36,247 nt of DNA from JAHBNG01 sp039028975. Its GTDB lineage: Bacteria; Chloroflexota; Anaerolineae; Caldilineales; Caldilineaceae. The notes under the pieces are model-generated. The model worked only from the letters and a program-made list of their open reading frames with translations. It made no database searches and was not told the DNA's origin. The position numbers and the translations under genes were made by a program. Shown here one piece after another: positions 1 to 8,545 of the stretch. The number at the start of each line of letters is the position of its first letter. Positions within the stretch are counted from its first letter, which is position 1. The DNA lies in the NCBI GenBank assembly GCA_039028975.1, contig JBCCHB010000162.1, positions 1-36,247 on the forward strand, given 5' to 3'.

Positions 1-201
1 CTTGCCCGACGTCGTCGGTAACCTCACCCGCTTGCAGACACTTTCCCTCCAGAATAACCAGTTGAGCGACTTGCCCGACGTCGTCGGTAACCTCACCCGC
101 TTGCAGACACTTTCCCTCCAGAATAACCAGTTGAGCGACTTGCCCGACGTCGTCGGTAACCTCACCCGCTTGCAGACACTTTCCCTCCAGAATAACCAGT
201 T
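1..201 (+). repeat. Three 69-bp tandem repeats encoding LRRs
   Basis: Copies at 1-69 and 70-138 are identical base for base, and the copy starting at 139 is identical for its first 63 nt before diverging at about 202. Each unit encodes one 23-residue leucine-rich repeat. Identity at synonymous positions points to recent expansion by slippage or unequal recombination. More units may lie left of the window. Confidence 0.97.
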
Positions 202-2701
202 AACGAATGTTCCCAATACGCTTGCCAGAATCGCCCACGATGGATACCTTGACTTGAACGGCAATCCTCTCTATCCGGAGATTTCCGCAGTTGCAGAACA
301 AGGTCAAGGTGCGCTGGCCCACTATTTGCAGGTTCGAGCCGAGGATGAGATCGCTCTGCATGAGGCCAAACTCGTTTTGGTGGGAGAAGGTGAGGTGGGG
401 AAGAGCAGCCTGCTGGCGGCCCTACGGGGCGAAGCGTGGGTTGAAGAACGAGTCACCACCCACGGCATTGAGATCAAAGAGGTTTCCGTGTCAGGCCCGG
501 CTGGCCGAGAGGAGATTACCCTCAAAGGCTGGGACTTTGGGGGGCAACCCATCTATCGCTCCACTCACCAGCTCTTCTTTAGCGCACCGGCCATCTACCT
601 CATCGTTTGGAAGCCCAGAGAAGGCCCTAACCAGAGCTTTGTCCAATATTGGATCGAGCTGATCAAGCGACGCACCTATGATGAAGATCGACCCGACCAG
701 CGCCCCCGAGTGATTGTGGTGGCCACCCACGGCGGTCCCAAGCAGCGCCAGCCCCATATTGATGAGCAGCAGTTGCGCACTCTCTTTGGCGACATGATCG
801 AAGACTTCCACCAGGTGGATAGCAAAACCGGTGAAGGGATTCCTGAGCTAAAGGAGATGATCGCCAAGATCGCCAACGACATTCCCCAAGTGGGCCGTAC
901 GGTGCCAGCCAGCAGCAAGCACACCATTGAGCGGGTTCAGGCGCGCAGCCAAACCGATCCCTACATCTCGTACCAAGCCTATGAGGCGCTTTGTGAAGGA
1001 ATCCAGGTAGACAAAGCGTTGGCCAAGCTCTACGCGGCCATCCTCAATGAACTTGGCTACTGCATTCACTATGCCGATGATGAGAAGTTGCGGGACGTCA
1101 TGATCCTCAAAGCCGACTGGCTGACCAAGGCCATCAGCTTTGTGCTGGAAGATGATCAAACCAATATCCAAAATGGCTTGGCGACCCATGAACGGTTGAG
1201 CCAGCTTTGGTCTGATCCGGCCCGTCCTTTGGAAGAACAGTATGTGTCAGACGTTCACCCCCTCTTTCTGCGCTTGATGGAGCGCTTTGATCTCTCCTAC
1301 CGGGTTGAGCTGGAGGGGGCCAAACCGACCAGCCTGATCGCCCAATTGGTGCCAGGGAAACGGCCGGATGCATTTGATCAGGCGTGGCCAGAGGCGTTAG
1401 CGCAAGGGGAGACCGAGCGCGTCCAGGTCTGCCGCATCATTGACGCGCATACCAATGAGTCGGTGCAGGTTGACGGTCTCTTTTATCAGCTCATCGTCCG
1501 CTTTCATCGCTATTCCTTAGGCGTAGAGAACTATGAACGCAGCATCCACTGGCAGAATGGGCTCTTGCTGGATGATAGCTACAACGGGCGCGCCTTTGTA
1601 GAGCAGATCCGCAGCGGCATTCGGGTCACGGTACGAGCGGCTTATCCAGAGCGCTTTCTCCACGATATCTGTCGAGATGTGCAGTGGCTCATTGATACTA
1701 TGTGGAAGGGACTCGATTGCCAGATTACCGTGCCTTGCCCAACAACAGAGTGTCCAGGGTTATTTGAAGTTGAGCGATTGACCATTGATCGCTCAAAAGG
1801 ACGGGAAGAGTATCCATGCCGGGTCTGTGGTGAGTGGTATCCTATTGATGGATTGCTTGCCGCCGGACCACCCTTGCCGACCGTGGAGGTCTTGCACGAT
1901 GAGGTACTCAATCGACTCGATGAACTCAATGCGACGGTCAAATCAGGCTTCCAATCTACCAGCATGGAACTACGTCGGTTACTGAGCCAGACTGAAGAGC
2001 GGTTTGATGAGCTGATGACTGCCTTAACCGATGAAGCGAGCGAAGGGCCGCGGCTCTTTAGCCTTGTGCCAGTCTCCTCTGGCGGTTGGGCACGCGATCG
2101 CTGGGCCACCCAAAAAGTGCGGCTCATCCTCTGGTGCGAGCATTCGCGCCTGCCGGTTCCCATCTTGTCCGGCGATGCCAGCCAAGGCGTCTACGAAATT
2201 GAGCAACCGAGAGCTTGGTTGGTCAAAATCGGACCCTATGCCCGCTTTGCTGCCAATGCCTTGAGTTTGGCCTTGCCCGTGGCCGGTGTGGGCATCAAAT
2301 TATCCTTGGACGATCAAGTCTATCAAAAGTACGCCAATGATTTGGATCTCTCCCTCAATTCGTTCTCGGATCTGCTGGGTGCGGCCAAATCGAGCGGTGA
2401 ATCCATGGGGTACGACGAATCGATTGTACCGGGTAGCGAAGCCGATGGGCACTCTGGTGTCAAGCGGCTGCCGTTAGCATCCCAAAACGCCTACTTGGCC
2501 GAGAGTGCCAAAGAGTATGGCGACCTCAACCGCTTGGACGGTGCGCCCCTGCGAGAGCTACAGGTCCTGCTCAAAAAGAAGGATCCTGGGTTTGGTGGGC
2601 TGGAGCGGGTGCAGGACAATCGGCGGCGTTTCTTGTGGGTCCATCCGGAGTACAAGAAGATTTACAGTCCAGATTTACCCGAGTTTCCGACGACGGTTTA
2701 A
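2..2701 (+). CDS. Roco-family protein: LRR, Roc GTPase, COR, zinc ribbon (5' end outside window)
   Basis: The frame is open at the left edge, so the true N-terminus is missing; 899 residues are visible. Three 23-residue leucine-rich repeats (about residues 1-70) precede a Roc GTPase domain with P-loop GEGEVGKS (128-135) and switch-II-like WDFGGQ (177-182). The usual NKxD specificity motif is replaced by VATHGG (about 240-245), a variation seen in Roc domains. A COR-type region follows (about 300-560). Four cysteines, C579-x4-C584 and C606-x2-C609, look like a zinc ribbon, and a further conserved-looking C-terminal region ends the protein. Roco proteins are large GTP-regulated scaffolds; the LRRs normally bind a partner, which is unknown here. 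The ABC exporter gene starts 21 nt after the stop, so co-transcription is likely. The family call is strong; the function is open. Confidence 0.9.
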   Translation: MPDVVGNLTRLQTLSLQNNQLSDLPDVVGNLTRLQTLSLQNNQLSDLPDVVGNLTRLQTLSLQNNQLTNVPNTLARIAHDGYLDLNGNPLYPEISAVAEQGQGALAHYLQVRAEDEIALHEAKLVLVGEGEVGKSSLLAALRGEAWVEERVTTHGIEIKEVSVSGPAGREEITLKGWDFGGQPIYRSTHQLFFSAPAIYLIVWKPREGPNQSFVQYWIELIKRRTYDEDRPDQRPRVIVVATHGGPKQRQPHIDEQQLRTLFGDMIEDFHQVDSKTGEGIPELKEMIAKIANDIPQVGRTVPASSKHTIERVQARSQTDPYISYQAYEALCEGIQVDKALAKLYAAILNELGYCIHYADDEKLRDVMILKADWLTKAISFVLEDDQTNIQNGLATHERLSQLWSDPARPLEEQYVSDVHPLFLRLMERFDLSYRVELEGAKPTSLIAQLVPGKRPDAFDQAWPEALAQGETERVQVCRIIDAHTNESVQVDGLFYQLIVRFHRYSLGVENYERSIHWQNGLLLDDSYNGRAFVEQIRSGIRVTVRAAYPERFLHDICRDVQWLIDTMWKGLDCQITVPCPTTECPGLFEVERLTIDRSKGREEYPCRVCGEWYPIDGLLAAGPPLPTVEVLHDEVLNRLDELNATVKSGFQSTSMELRRLLSQTEERFDELMTALTDEASEGPRLFSLVPVSSGGWARDRWATQKVRLILWCEHSRLPVPILSGDASQGVYEIEQPRAWLVKIGPYARFAANALSLALPVAGVGIKLSLDDQVYQKYANDLDLSLNSFSDLLGAAKSSGESMGYDESIVPGSEADGHSGVKRLPLASQNAYLAESAKEYGDLNRLDGAPLRELQVLLKKKDPGFGGLERVQDNRRRFLWVHPEYKKIYSPDLPEFPTTV

Positions 2702-2722
2702 GATTCAGTACAAGGAAACACC

Positions 2723-4798
2723 ATGTTCATTTCAAGCCTACTCATTACCGGCGGTACGGTTGCAGGCGGCTGGGGCCTTACCCGATACGTTGCCTCTCGG
2801 CTGGATTCACCGGTTGTCGAAATCCTGGCAAAGCCAAACGAACCGATGAAATCACCTCCAGCCATGATACGCTGGCAGCCTCCCACCCCAAACCTAGCCC
2901 AAATGTTGCGCCCGGATCGCTTGGTTCCACCCTCCAGCAGATTGCATAGAGATCTGGCCTATGCGGATCGCTCACCTTGGAAGAATCAGGTCGTGCCCCG
3001 GGAAGGGGATAGGCAAGAAGATGGAGCGCAGCAGGAACTCGGAGGCACAAGGGATGACAGAACGCTCATTCATGACGTAGGCTTGATGGGCAAATACATC
3101 CGCACCTATTGGTCGCCCTACTGGGCCATTGGACTTGTCAGCGGTGTGGGCTTGATGGGCAGTTCCATCTACCACCTCTTCTATGCCCAGGCCCTTCGGG
3201 TAATCGTCGACATTGGTACGGGGCGAGGCACGTCGCTGATGCTGGGGACATTGATGAAGCTGGCCATTGCGTTGCCCACAACCCTTGGTCTGGCGTTGGT
3301 CGGCGAGCGGCTGACGGCTCGGCTCACCAGCCGGATTGGCAATGACATTCGCCACGATCTCTTTAGCCATTTGCAGCGGCTCTCCCAGGATTTCCACAAA
3401 GATGCCAAGCTGGGCGATCTGATTGCCCGCTTCTCGGTAGATATGCGCAGCCTAGAGTCGGCCATGGGTGAAGGGCTTGTCACAGACGTAGGCTCTCTTC
3501 TCATGGTCATGGTCAGCTTTACGGTCATGCTCAACTTTGCGCCCTTCTTGGCGCTCCTCACTCTGATTCCCATCATCCCTCTACTCTATCCGGCCAGCCT
3601 GGCTGCCCGCTCATTGTCAGCAAAAATCTTGCGCTTGAATCAGCAGCAAGCCCTCATGATGAATGCAGTGCAGGAAGGGATGCGTGGCCAGCCCATGGTT
3701 GCGGGCTTTGGCCTGGAATCCCACTTTGCTGGCTACTTTGGCGAGGAGTTGAAAAAGTTTGAAGATGCGCAAACAGATGGTCTCTTTAGCATGGCCTTAT
3801 TCCAGCAACTATCAGTCGGCTCCGTTCGCCTCTTCCTGCTGTGGGTCTTAACGACCGGCACGCTTTCGGTCATCTCTGGTGCCATCACTGTGGGAACGTT
3901 GGTAGGCTTTGTGGCACTGGCGGAAAATTTGTACAGCAACCTCAGCAAGTTGGTCAATGAAGGGGGGATACGCTGGATTCATGCCTCGGTTGGCCTTAAG
4001 CGAATCGAAGAGCTGCTCCAGCATCAAGGCAAAATTGGGGATGCCAAGGATGCTTATCCACTGTCGACTTTCCACCATCGACTCCGCTTTGAAGATGTTT
4101 CCTTTAGCTATGATGGCCTACAGACCCAATTGCACGGACTCAATTTGACCATAGAGGCTGGAGAATTTGTGGCCTTTGTGGGACCCAGCGGTGCGGGGAA
4201 GAGCACAATCTTTCAACTGCTCATGCGCTTCTATGATCCAACGGAGGGGCGCATTACAATTGACGACCAGGATCTACGGCGGGTGACCCAGGCTTCTTTG
4301 CGAGCGCAGATGGGGGTTGTCATGCAGGAGACGTTTCTCTTCAACACCAGCCTCTTGGGCAATATTCGTATTGTCAAACCAGATGCCTCTGAAGAAGAGG
4401 TCATTGTAGCGGCCCAAGCCGCAGAACTCCATGAGTTTGTGCTGAGCCTGCCCGATGGCTATCAGACCACAGTAGGGGAAGCGGGTGGCCGACTTTCTGG
4501 TGGACAACGTCAGCGGGTGGCGATCGCCCGCGCGCTGCTCTACAATCCGCCAATCTTGCTGCTAGATGAAGCAACCAGCAGTCTCTCGGCGGACATGGCT
4601 CATGCCATTATGGAGACGATCCTCTCCTTGGTTGGGAGACACACGATCATCATGATTACCCACCAGCTACAAGCCGTGGTCCATGCCGATAGAATTTTTG
4701 TCTTGGAGCAAGGAGAGCTGGTGGAGCAAGGAACTCATTCTGACTTACTTGGCCATAATGGACTCTATCGCCACCATTGGGAGACCCAGAATCAGTAG
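2723..4798 (+). CDS. ABC exporter (membrane domain plus ATPase) with unusual N-terminal leader
   Basis: A 691-residue half-transporter of the exporter type. The C-terminal ATPase has Walker A GPSGAGKS (G487-S494), signature LSGGQ (591-595), Walker B LLLDE (D615, E616) and the switch histidine in ITHQL, so its site looks catalytically competent. The membrane domain begins at about residue 120. The first 100 or so residues are extra compared with the usual 580-600 residue exporter: a glycine-rich hydrophobic segment (MFISSLLITGG, residues 1-20), then ILAKP (34-38) and LAQ-x-L-x-PD-x-L-x-PP (58-70). The P-type ATPase at 34313 has the same leader, collinear. The start is supported by AAGGAAAC just upstream, also shared with that gene. 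It lies 21 nt behind the Roco gene. Substrate unknown; a homodimer or an unlinked partner is possible. Confidence 0.9.
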   Translation: MFISSLLITGGTVAGGWGLTRYVASRLDSPVVEILAKPNEPMKSPPAMIRWQPPTPNLAQMLRPDRLVPPSSRLHRDLAYADRSPWKNQVVPREGDRQEDGAQQELGGTRDDRTLIHDVGLMGKYIRTYWSPYWAIGLVSGVGLMGSSIYHLFYAQALRVIVDIGTGRGTSLMLGTLMKLAIALPTTLGLALVGERLTARLTSRIGNDIRHDLFSHLQRLSQDFHKDAKLGDLIARFSVDMRSLESAMGEGLVTDVGSLLMVMVSFTVMLNFAPFLALLTLIPIIPLLYPASLAARSLSAKILRLNQQQALMMNAVQEGMRGQPMVAGFGLESHFAGYFGEELKKFEDAQTDGLFSMALFQQLSVGSVRLFLLWVLTTGTLSVISGAITVGTLVGFVALAENLYSNLSKLVNEGGIRWIHASVGLKRIEELLQHQGKIGDAKDAYPLSTFHHRLRFEDVSFSYDGLQTQLHGLNLTIEAGEFVAFVGPSGAGKSTIFQLLMRFYDPTEGRITIDDQDLRRVTQASLRAQMGVVMQETFLFNTSLLGNIRIVKPDASEEEVIVAAQAAELHEFVLSLPDGYQTTVGEAGGRLSGGQRQRVAIARALLYNPPILLLDEATSSLSADMAHAIMETILSLVGRHTIIMITHQLQAVVHADRIFVLEQGELVEQGTHSDLLGHNGLYRHHWETQNQ

Positions 4799-4812
4799 GA
4801 GGAGGTCAACCT

Positions 4813-5616
4813 TTACGCCTCATATAAGATCGGACAGATATGGGCCACGTCTAGATTCGAGGTATAGATATTCTTCTCCGCATCGGGCTTAGGGTTAGAG
4901 TTCTCTGTACGGATGTGGAGAGCAAAGCTGCGGCGCGGCAACGACGAAAGGTTGGGTCCGCTACCGTGGAAGGTATGGCGATGGTGATAGCTGACGCCTC
5001 CCGGCGGAAGCAGAGCTGCCACTTCGTCCCACCTTTTCCCCAATGGAACCTTGATGGCGTCCTTCTGGGCTTCATGGTCCGAGCCAAAGAAATCGCCCCC
5101 ATCGATGAGTCCACCCCATTTGTGGGAGCCGCGCACAAAACGCATGGCCCCACTCTCCTCGGTAACATCGCTCAATGCAATCCAGGCCGTAAAGACTTCA
5201 CCTTCCCAGTAGGACCAGTAGAGCGTGTCCTGGTGCCAGCCCACATTGCCTAAGGCTTGGCCACCTGGCGGTTTGTAGAGCATCTGCGCCGCCCAAAGCT
5301 GGACCATCTTGGCACCCGTAATTCGAGCAGCCCATTCACCAATTGATGGATAGGTAAATAGCTCTAAAATGGTGCGATCAGAGAGATGGGGCTGATCGAT
5401 CTTGCGGATGATCCGCTCATCATCACCTGGGTTCCAGCGCCGGCTGTGAGGTGGCACACCCGTTTCATACTCACCGTTCATCACCGCATCCATGCGGGTA
5501 TTGGTGCGTTCGATCAGCTCTGCTGGAATGATGGGATCTGGCAGAACAAAGAAGCCATCCTCTTCAAATTTAGCCGCAGCACTCTTTGTATTTAGCATGA
5601 CATCCTTCATTTTCAA
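4813..5616 (-). CDS. Phytanoyl-CoA dioxygenase (PhyH) family protein
   Basis: A 267-residue Fe(II)/2-oxoglutarate-dependent oxygenase of the PhyH family. The facial triad is visible: H128 and D130 in GWHQD, and distal H217 in TFHGSGP. A basic stretch RRSFALHIR follows about 12 residues later and probably binds 2-oxoglutarate. These enzymes hydroxylate or oxidatively cleave small organic substrates; the substrate cannot be read from sequence. It is clearly paralogous to the protein at 8546-9367, with the same length class, metal-ligand spacing and motifs. Together the two flank a peptide-type binding lipoprotein and an FMN protein. It converges with the ABC exporter gene, leaving only 14 nt between stops. 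Confidence 0.9.
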   Translation of the reverse strand: MKMKDVMLNTKSAAAKFEEDGFFVLPDPIIPAELIERTNTRMDAVMNGEYETGVPPHSRRWNPGDDERIIRKIDQPHLSDRTILELFTYPSIGEWAARITGAKMVQLWAAQMLYKPPGGQALGNVGWHQDTLYWSYWEGEVFTAWIALSDVTEESGAMRFVRGSHKWGGLIDGGDFFGSDHEAQKDAIKVPLGKRWDEVAALLPPGGVSYHHRHTFHGSGPNLSSLPRRSFALHIRTENSNPKPDAEKNIYTSNLDVAHICPILYEA

Positions 5617-5687
5617 GAGATGCGCCGGAGTTTTCCATGCTCGTGCAGTTTGTAACCCATGCGCATCAAGTTAAGGAGTTGGACAGG

Positions 5688-5858
5688 GTCATTCTGAGCC
5701 ACCGGACTTGCTACAAGACGGGTTGAAACAAAATGCTTGGCTCAGTGGCTAATTTGGAACGAGGTACGCGAAGAATCTCTACTCCCACTTACAATCTGGA
5801 GATTCTTCAGTCGCTTAGGCTCCAAGCCACTGCGTGGACTGTAACCAAGCAGAATGAC
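5688..5858. repeat. 171-bp imperfect palindromic intergenic element
   Basis: Outer arms GTCATTCTG (from 5688) and CAGAATGAC (5850-5858) are reverse complements. Inner arms GAAGAATCTC (5770-5779) and GAGATTCTTC (5799-5808) are also perfect reverse complements. The element fills most of the gap between a PhyH gene and the stop of the binding lipoprotein gene. Its shape suggests a non-autonomous mobile repeat or a structured intergenic RNA. No coding potential seen. Confidence 0.75.
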
Positions 5859-5903
5859 GGTGGCTACCTTCTCTTGTCACCCGAAGCTTACCTCGTCAAT
5901 TTC

Positions 5904-7709
5904 CTACTGTGTGGGTTCCAGGTTATGGATAATCACGTGGGTATTCTGCCACCAGTCGGTGGGGCTGGTGTAGGGATTGTCGGCTGTTGGCCAGCCAGTC
6001 CAGTACGTTGTGTTGAAGGGTGTCAACTTGCGCGCTTGGGTTGTGGGAATGACCGGTAATTCGGCCATCCAGATATCCATGGCTTGGAGGAATAGCTCTT
6101 CAATTTGGGGATCACCCAGGGGAAGAATGCCCATCTCGTCGACCAAAGCGCTAAACTCCTCATTCTCCCAGCGCCAGATATTCTTGCTGGCCCGCTCACC
6201 GACAGGAACAACCCACTTGCTGTTGAAGTTGTCCAAGGATGCCCACGGTTCGTTGGTGGAACCACAGGTCTGCCAGCCACCCGACGCTTCAAAGTCGCCA
6301 TTGTTGATCTTTTCGCCCCATGTGCTACCCGCCATGGCCGTGGTCAGGGCATTGATGCCAACCTTCTGTAATTGTTCAACAACGACCTGAGTCCAGCGCA
6401 ATTTTTCGATAAAGGCTTCATGGACGATGATCTGTAACGTCAGTTCAGTGCCATCTTTTTCATAGTAGCCTGCGTCGTTTAGGGCATACCCTTCCTCTTC
6501 CAAGATCTGCTTGGTCAACTCTGGATCAAAGGTGGTCAACGGGTATTTGTCATAGTGGCCTGCCTCTTCCAGCATATCGACCATCGCTTCCAAGGGAGCA
6601 GAGATGGGGAAGAAGCTGCGTGACTTGACGGTTGCCCCTTCATAAGCAATGCTCACAATTTCGTCCCGATCAATGGCATGGTTGACAGCCCACCTCATGC
6701 GGGGATTGTCCCACGGTGCTAGGGTTGTATTGAACTCAAGGGTGCGAGTACAGGTGGGTTCAATGTGAGCATAGGGAAGTTCTTCGGTCCAGGCTATCAC
6801 GTTGGGGTTGCGCGATTTGAGTACTTCGTACGTAATGGGGCTAATATCATGCAGACCATCTAACTCATTATCAGACATAGCCGCGGTGCGAATCTCTTCG
6901 GCACCGCCGTAGGTCCAGATGACTCTTTCCGGAGCAGGGAGATCTTTAAATCCAGCATCGACACCCCACCAATCATCATCTCTGACATACTCCATCTCAA
7001 TGTCACTGGTACTGACAAGTGTGTAAGGGCCAGTGAAGACAGGCCAGCCTTGCTCTGGGTCAAAATTTGTAAAGGTCAGCGGATCCTTGTCAGCCCAGAT
7101 ATGTTCTGGGACAAAGGCAAAGCTACCCCAGATTTTGACGGCAAAGGTATCCATTTGGAAGCGCGGGTTTGGTTTCAGCAGATTAAAGACAACTGTTTGG
7201 GCATCGATCTTCTCTACACTCTCGACCCATTGACGCATACCTTGATCGCTAAGCTCAGAATTCTCCAAGACCAAATTTACGGAATAGACTACATCATCGG
7301 CATCAAAGGCTTCGCCGTCGCTCCACTTAGCGCCCGGATTGAGGGTAAGGGTCCAGACGTCCAACGTATCATTGGAGGTCATGCTCTCTCCCAGCCAGGG
7401 CTCGATCTCACCCGTCAAGAGATGGCTCATAAAGAGCGGCTCCATCATGAGCTGATGCATGCCCGCGCTGCGATTGTGGCCTGGGACGTAGGGGTTCCAT
7501 AACTCTGGGCTGGCGATTTTACTACCAGCAATATCGAAGATGACGGTTTTTGCGCGCAGATCCTCATCGGACATCTCTGCGGATGAATCCGACATGGCCT
7601 CTTCGCTGCCAGTGGACGCCGGCGCGGGAGCTGCACAAGCAGAAAGGCCCAAAGCAAACAGCATTAGTCCGACAACTAGTAATTGAAAACGTCGCTGTGG
7701 TGGGTACAC
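5904..7709 (-). CDS. Family-5 extracellular solute-binding lipoprotein (peptide/nickel type)
   Basis: About 601 residues with a lipoprotein signal (RRF, a hydrophobic stretch, then LSAC with C25 as the lipidated cysteine). An acidic, Ser-rich linker and a family-5 (DppA/OppA/NikA-like) binding fold follow; WSDGEAFDADDVVYS is a typical family motif. I chose the GTG at 7709 because AGGAGGAA ends three bases before it and the signal peptide starts right after. The reading frame itself is open to an ATG at 7841, which would add 44 residues that do not look like part of the protein. No permease or ATPase gene lies nearby, so it is an orphan binding protein that must use a transporter encoded elsewhere. 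Likely ligand: a peptide or another bulky small molecule. Confidence 0.9.
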   Translation of the reverse strand: MYPPQRRFQLLVVGLMLFALGLSACAAPAPASTGSEEAMSDSSAEMSDEDLRAKTVIFDIAGSKIASPELWNPYVPGHNRSAGMHQLMMEPLFMSHLLTGEIEPWLGESMTSNDTLDVWTLTLNPGAKWSDGEAFDADDVVYSVNLVLENSELSDQGMRQWVESVEKIDAQTVVFNLLKPNPRFQMDTFAVKIWGSFAFVPEHIWADKDPLTFTNFDPEQGWPVFTGPYTLVSTSDIEMEYVRDDDWWGVDAGFKDLPAPERVIWTYGGAEEIRTAAMSDNELDGLHDISPITYEVLKSRNPNVIAWTEELPYAHIEPTCTRTLEFNTTLAPWDNPRMRWAVNHAIDRDEIVSIAYEGATVKSRSFFPISAPLEAMVDMLEEAGHYDKYPLTTFDPELTKQILEEEGYALNDAGYYEKDGTELTLQIIVHEAFIEKLRWTQVVVEQLQKVGINALTTAMAGSTWGEKINNGDFEASGGWQTCGSTNEPWASLDNFNSKWVVPVGERASKNIWRWENEEFSALVDEMGILPLGDPQIEELFLQAMDIWMAELPVIPTTQARKLTPFNTTYWTGWPTADNPYTSPTDWWQNTHVIIHNLEPTQ

Positions 7710-7712
7710 AGG

Positions 7713-7720
7713 TTCCTCCT
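7713..7720 (-). promoter_or_regulatory. Strong ribosome binding site that sets the GTG start at 7709
   Basis: On the minus strand AGGAGGAA is followed by CCT and then GTG. The AGGAGG core lies 5 nt from the start codon, which decides for the shorter form of the binding lipoprotein. Confidence 0.8.
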
Positions 7721-7867
7721 TGGATTGGCACATACTTGATTTGAAACAGTGGGAGAGATGAGGGATGGAAATAGTGTACCCTAAACTAAAGAGTAGGGCA
7801 ACCTCTATTATTTTTGAACAATGATAGTTTATGTCATCCAATCACAACGAATAGTAACGAATAGAAA

Positions 7868-8509
7868 CTAATAGATTGTCTGCTTCATCCGCTCGGGATA
7901 TGCTTCGTCGTACGCCTTGCCATCAAATGGCTCTTTTGACAGGGCTTGAATGATTTCACCTGTGCTGGGTAGATCGGTTCGCGGTATCTGTGTCTCTGGT
8001 TTCCAAATACCCGACCGCACCAGCGCCTTCTGACATTGGAAGTAAATACGCTCAACCGTTATGACCATCACAGTAGCAGGAACCTTCCCCTTCATGGCGA
8101 ACGATTCGCGCAGAGCCGGGTCGGAGACGAGTGCCGCCTGTCCATTAATGCGTAATGTCTCACCAACGCCAGGAATCAAAAAGAGTAGCGAAATGCGCGG
8201 ATCGTGCATGAGGTTGCGCAACGTGTCCAGACGGTTATTGCCCCGGCGGTCGGGCATGAGGACCGTCTTTTCATCTTGCACGCGCACAAAGCCTGCCGGG
8301 TCTCCTCGAGGAGAACAGTCTAGTCCACCGGGTCCACTAGTGGCGACCAGCACAAATGGACATTTCTCGATAAAGGCACGGTAGTGCTCCGAAATGTAGC
8401 CGATCTCTTTTGATAGAGACGCGGGGGCAGCCGCGCCGTACTGTTCTTCCAACTGTGTGATGGATTGGACCCGGTGCTCAGGCGCAATCTGATCGATGAA
8501 TGAGTTCAT
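7868..8509 (-). CDS. Pyridoxamine-phosphate-oxidase-like FMN-binding protein
   Basis: A 213-residue protein of the PNPOx-like split-barrel superfamily, resembling the MSMEG_1061-type group. Features include FVLVATSGPGGLDCSPRGDPAGFV (quoted in part: SPRGDPAGFV), then MPDRRGNNRLDTLRN and ISLLFLIPGVGETLRINGQA, typical of the flavin-binding barrel. Members bind FMN, F420 or heme and often reduce or protect small molecules; true PNPOx activity is unlikely. It lies between a PhyH gene (36 nt upstream) and the binding lipoprotein gene on the same strand. The 3' end overlaps a short run of 10-bp repeats (AACGAATAGT-like, about 7846-7874). Confidence 0.85.
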   Translation of the reverse strand: MNSFIDQIAPEHRVQSITQLEEQYGAAAPASLSKEIGYISEHYRAFIEKCPFVLVATSGPGGLDCSPRGDPAGFVRVQDEKTVLMPDRRGNNRLDTLRNLMHDPRISLLFLIPGVGETLRINGQAALVSDPALRESFAMKGKVPATVMVITVERIYFQCQKALVRSGIWKPETQIPRTDLPSTGEIIQALSKEPFDGKAYDEAYPERMKQTIY

Positions 8510-8545
8510 AAAGTCTGTTCCTTTGGGAGAGAATTAAACAATCCA

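Noticed and set aside
1642..2163. Long minus-strand open frame opposite the Roco gene
   Set aside because: It has Ser/Arg-rich low-complexity translation and lies wholly antisense to a well-supported gene.
2972..3397. Minus-strand frame opposite the ABC exporter
   Set aside because: It lies antisense to the conserved membrane domain; no recognisable domain, no ribosome site.
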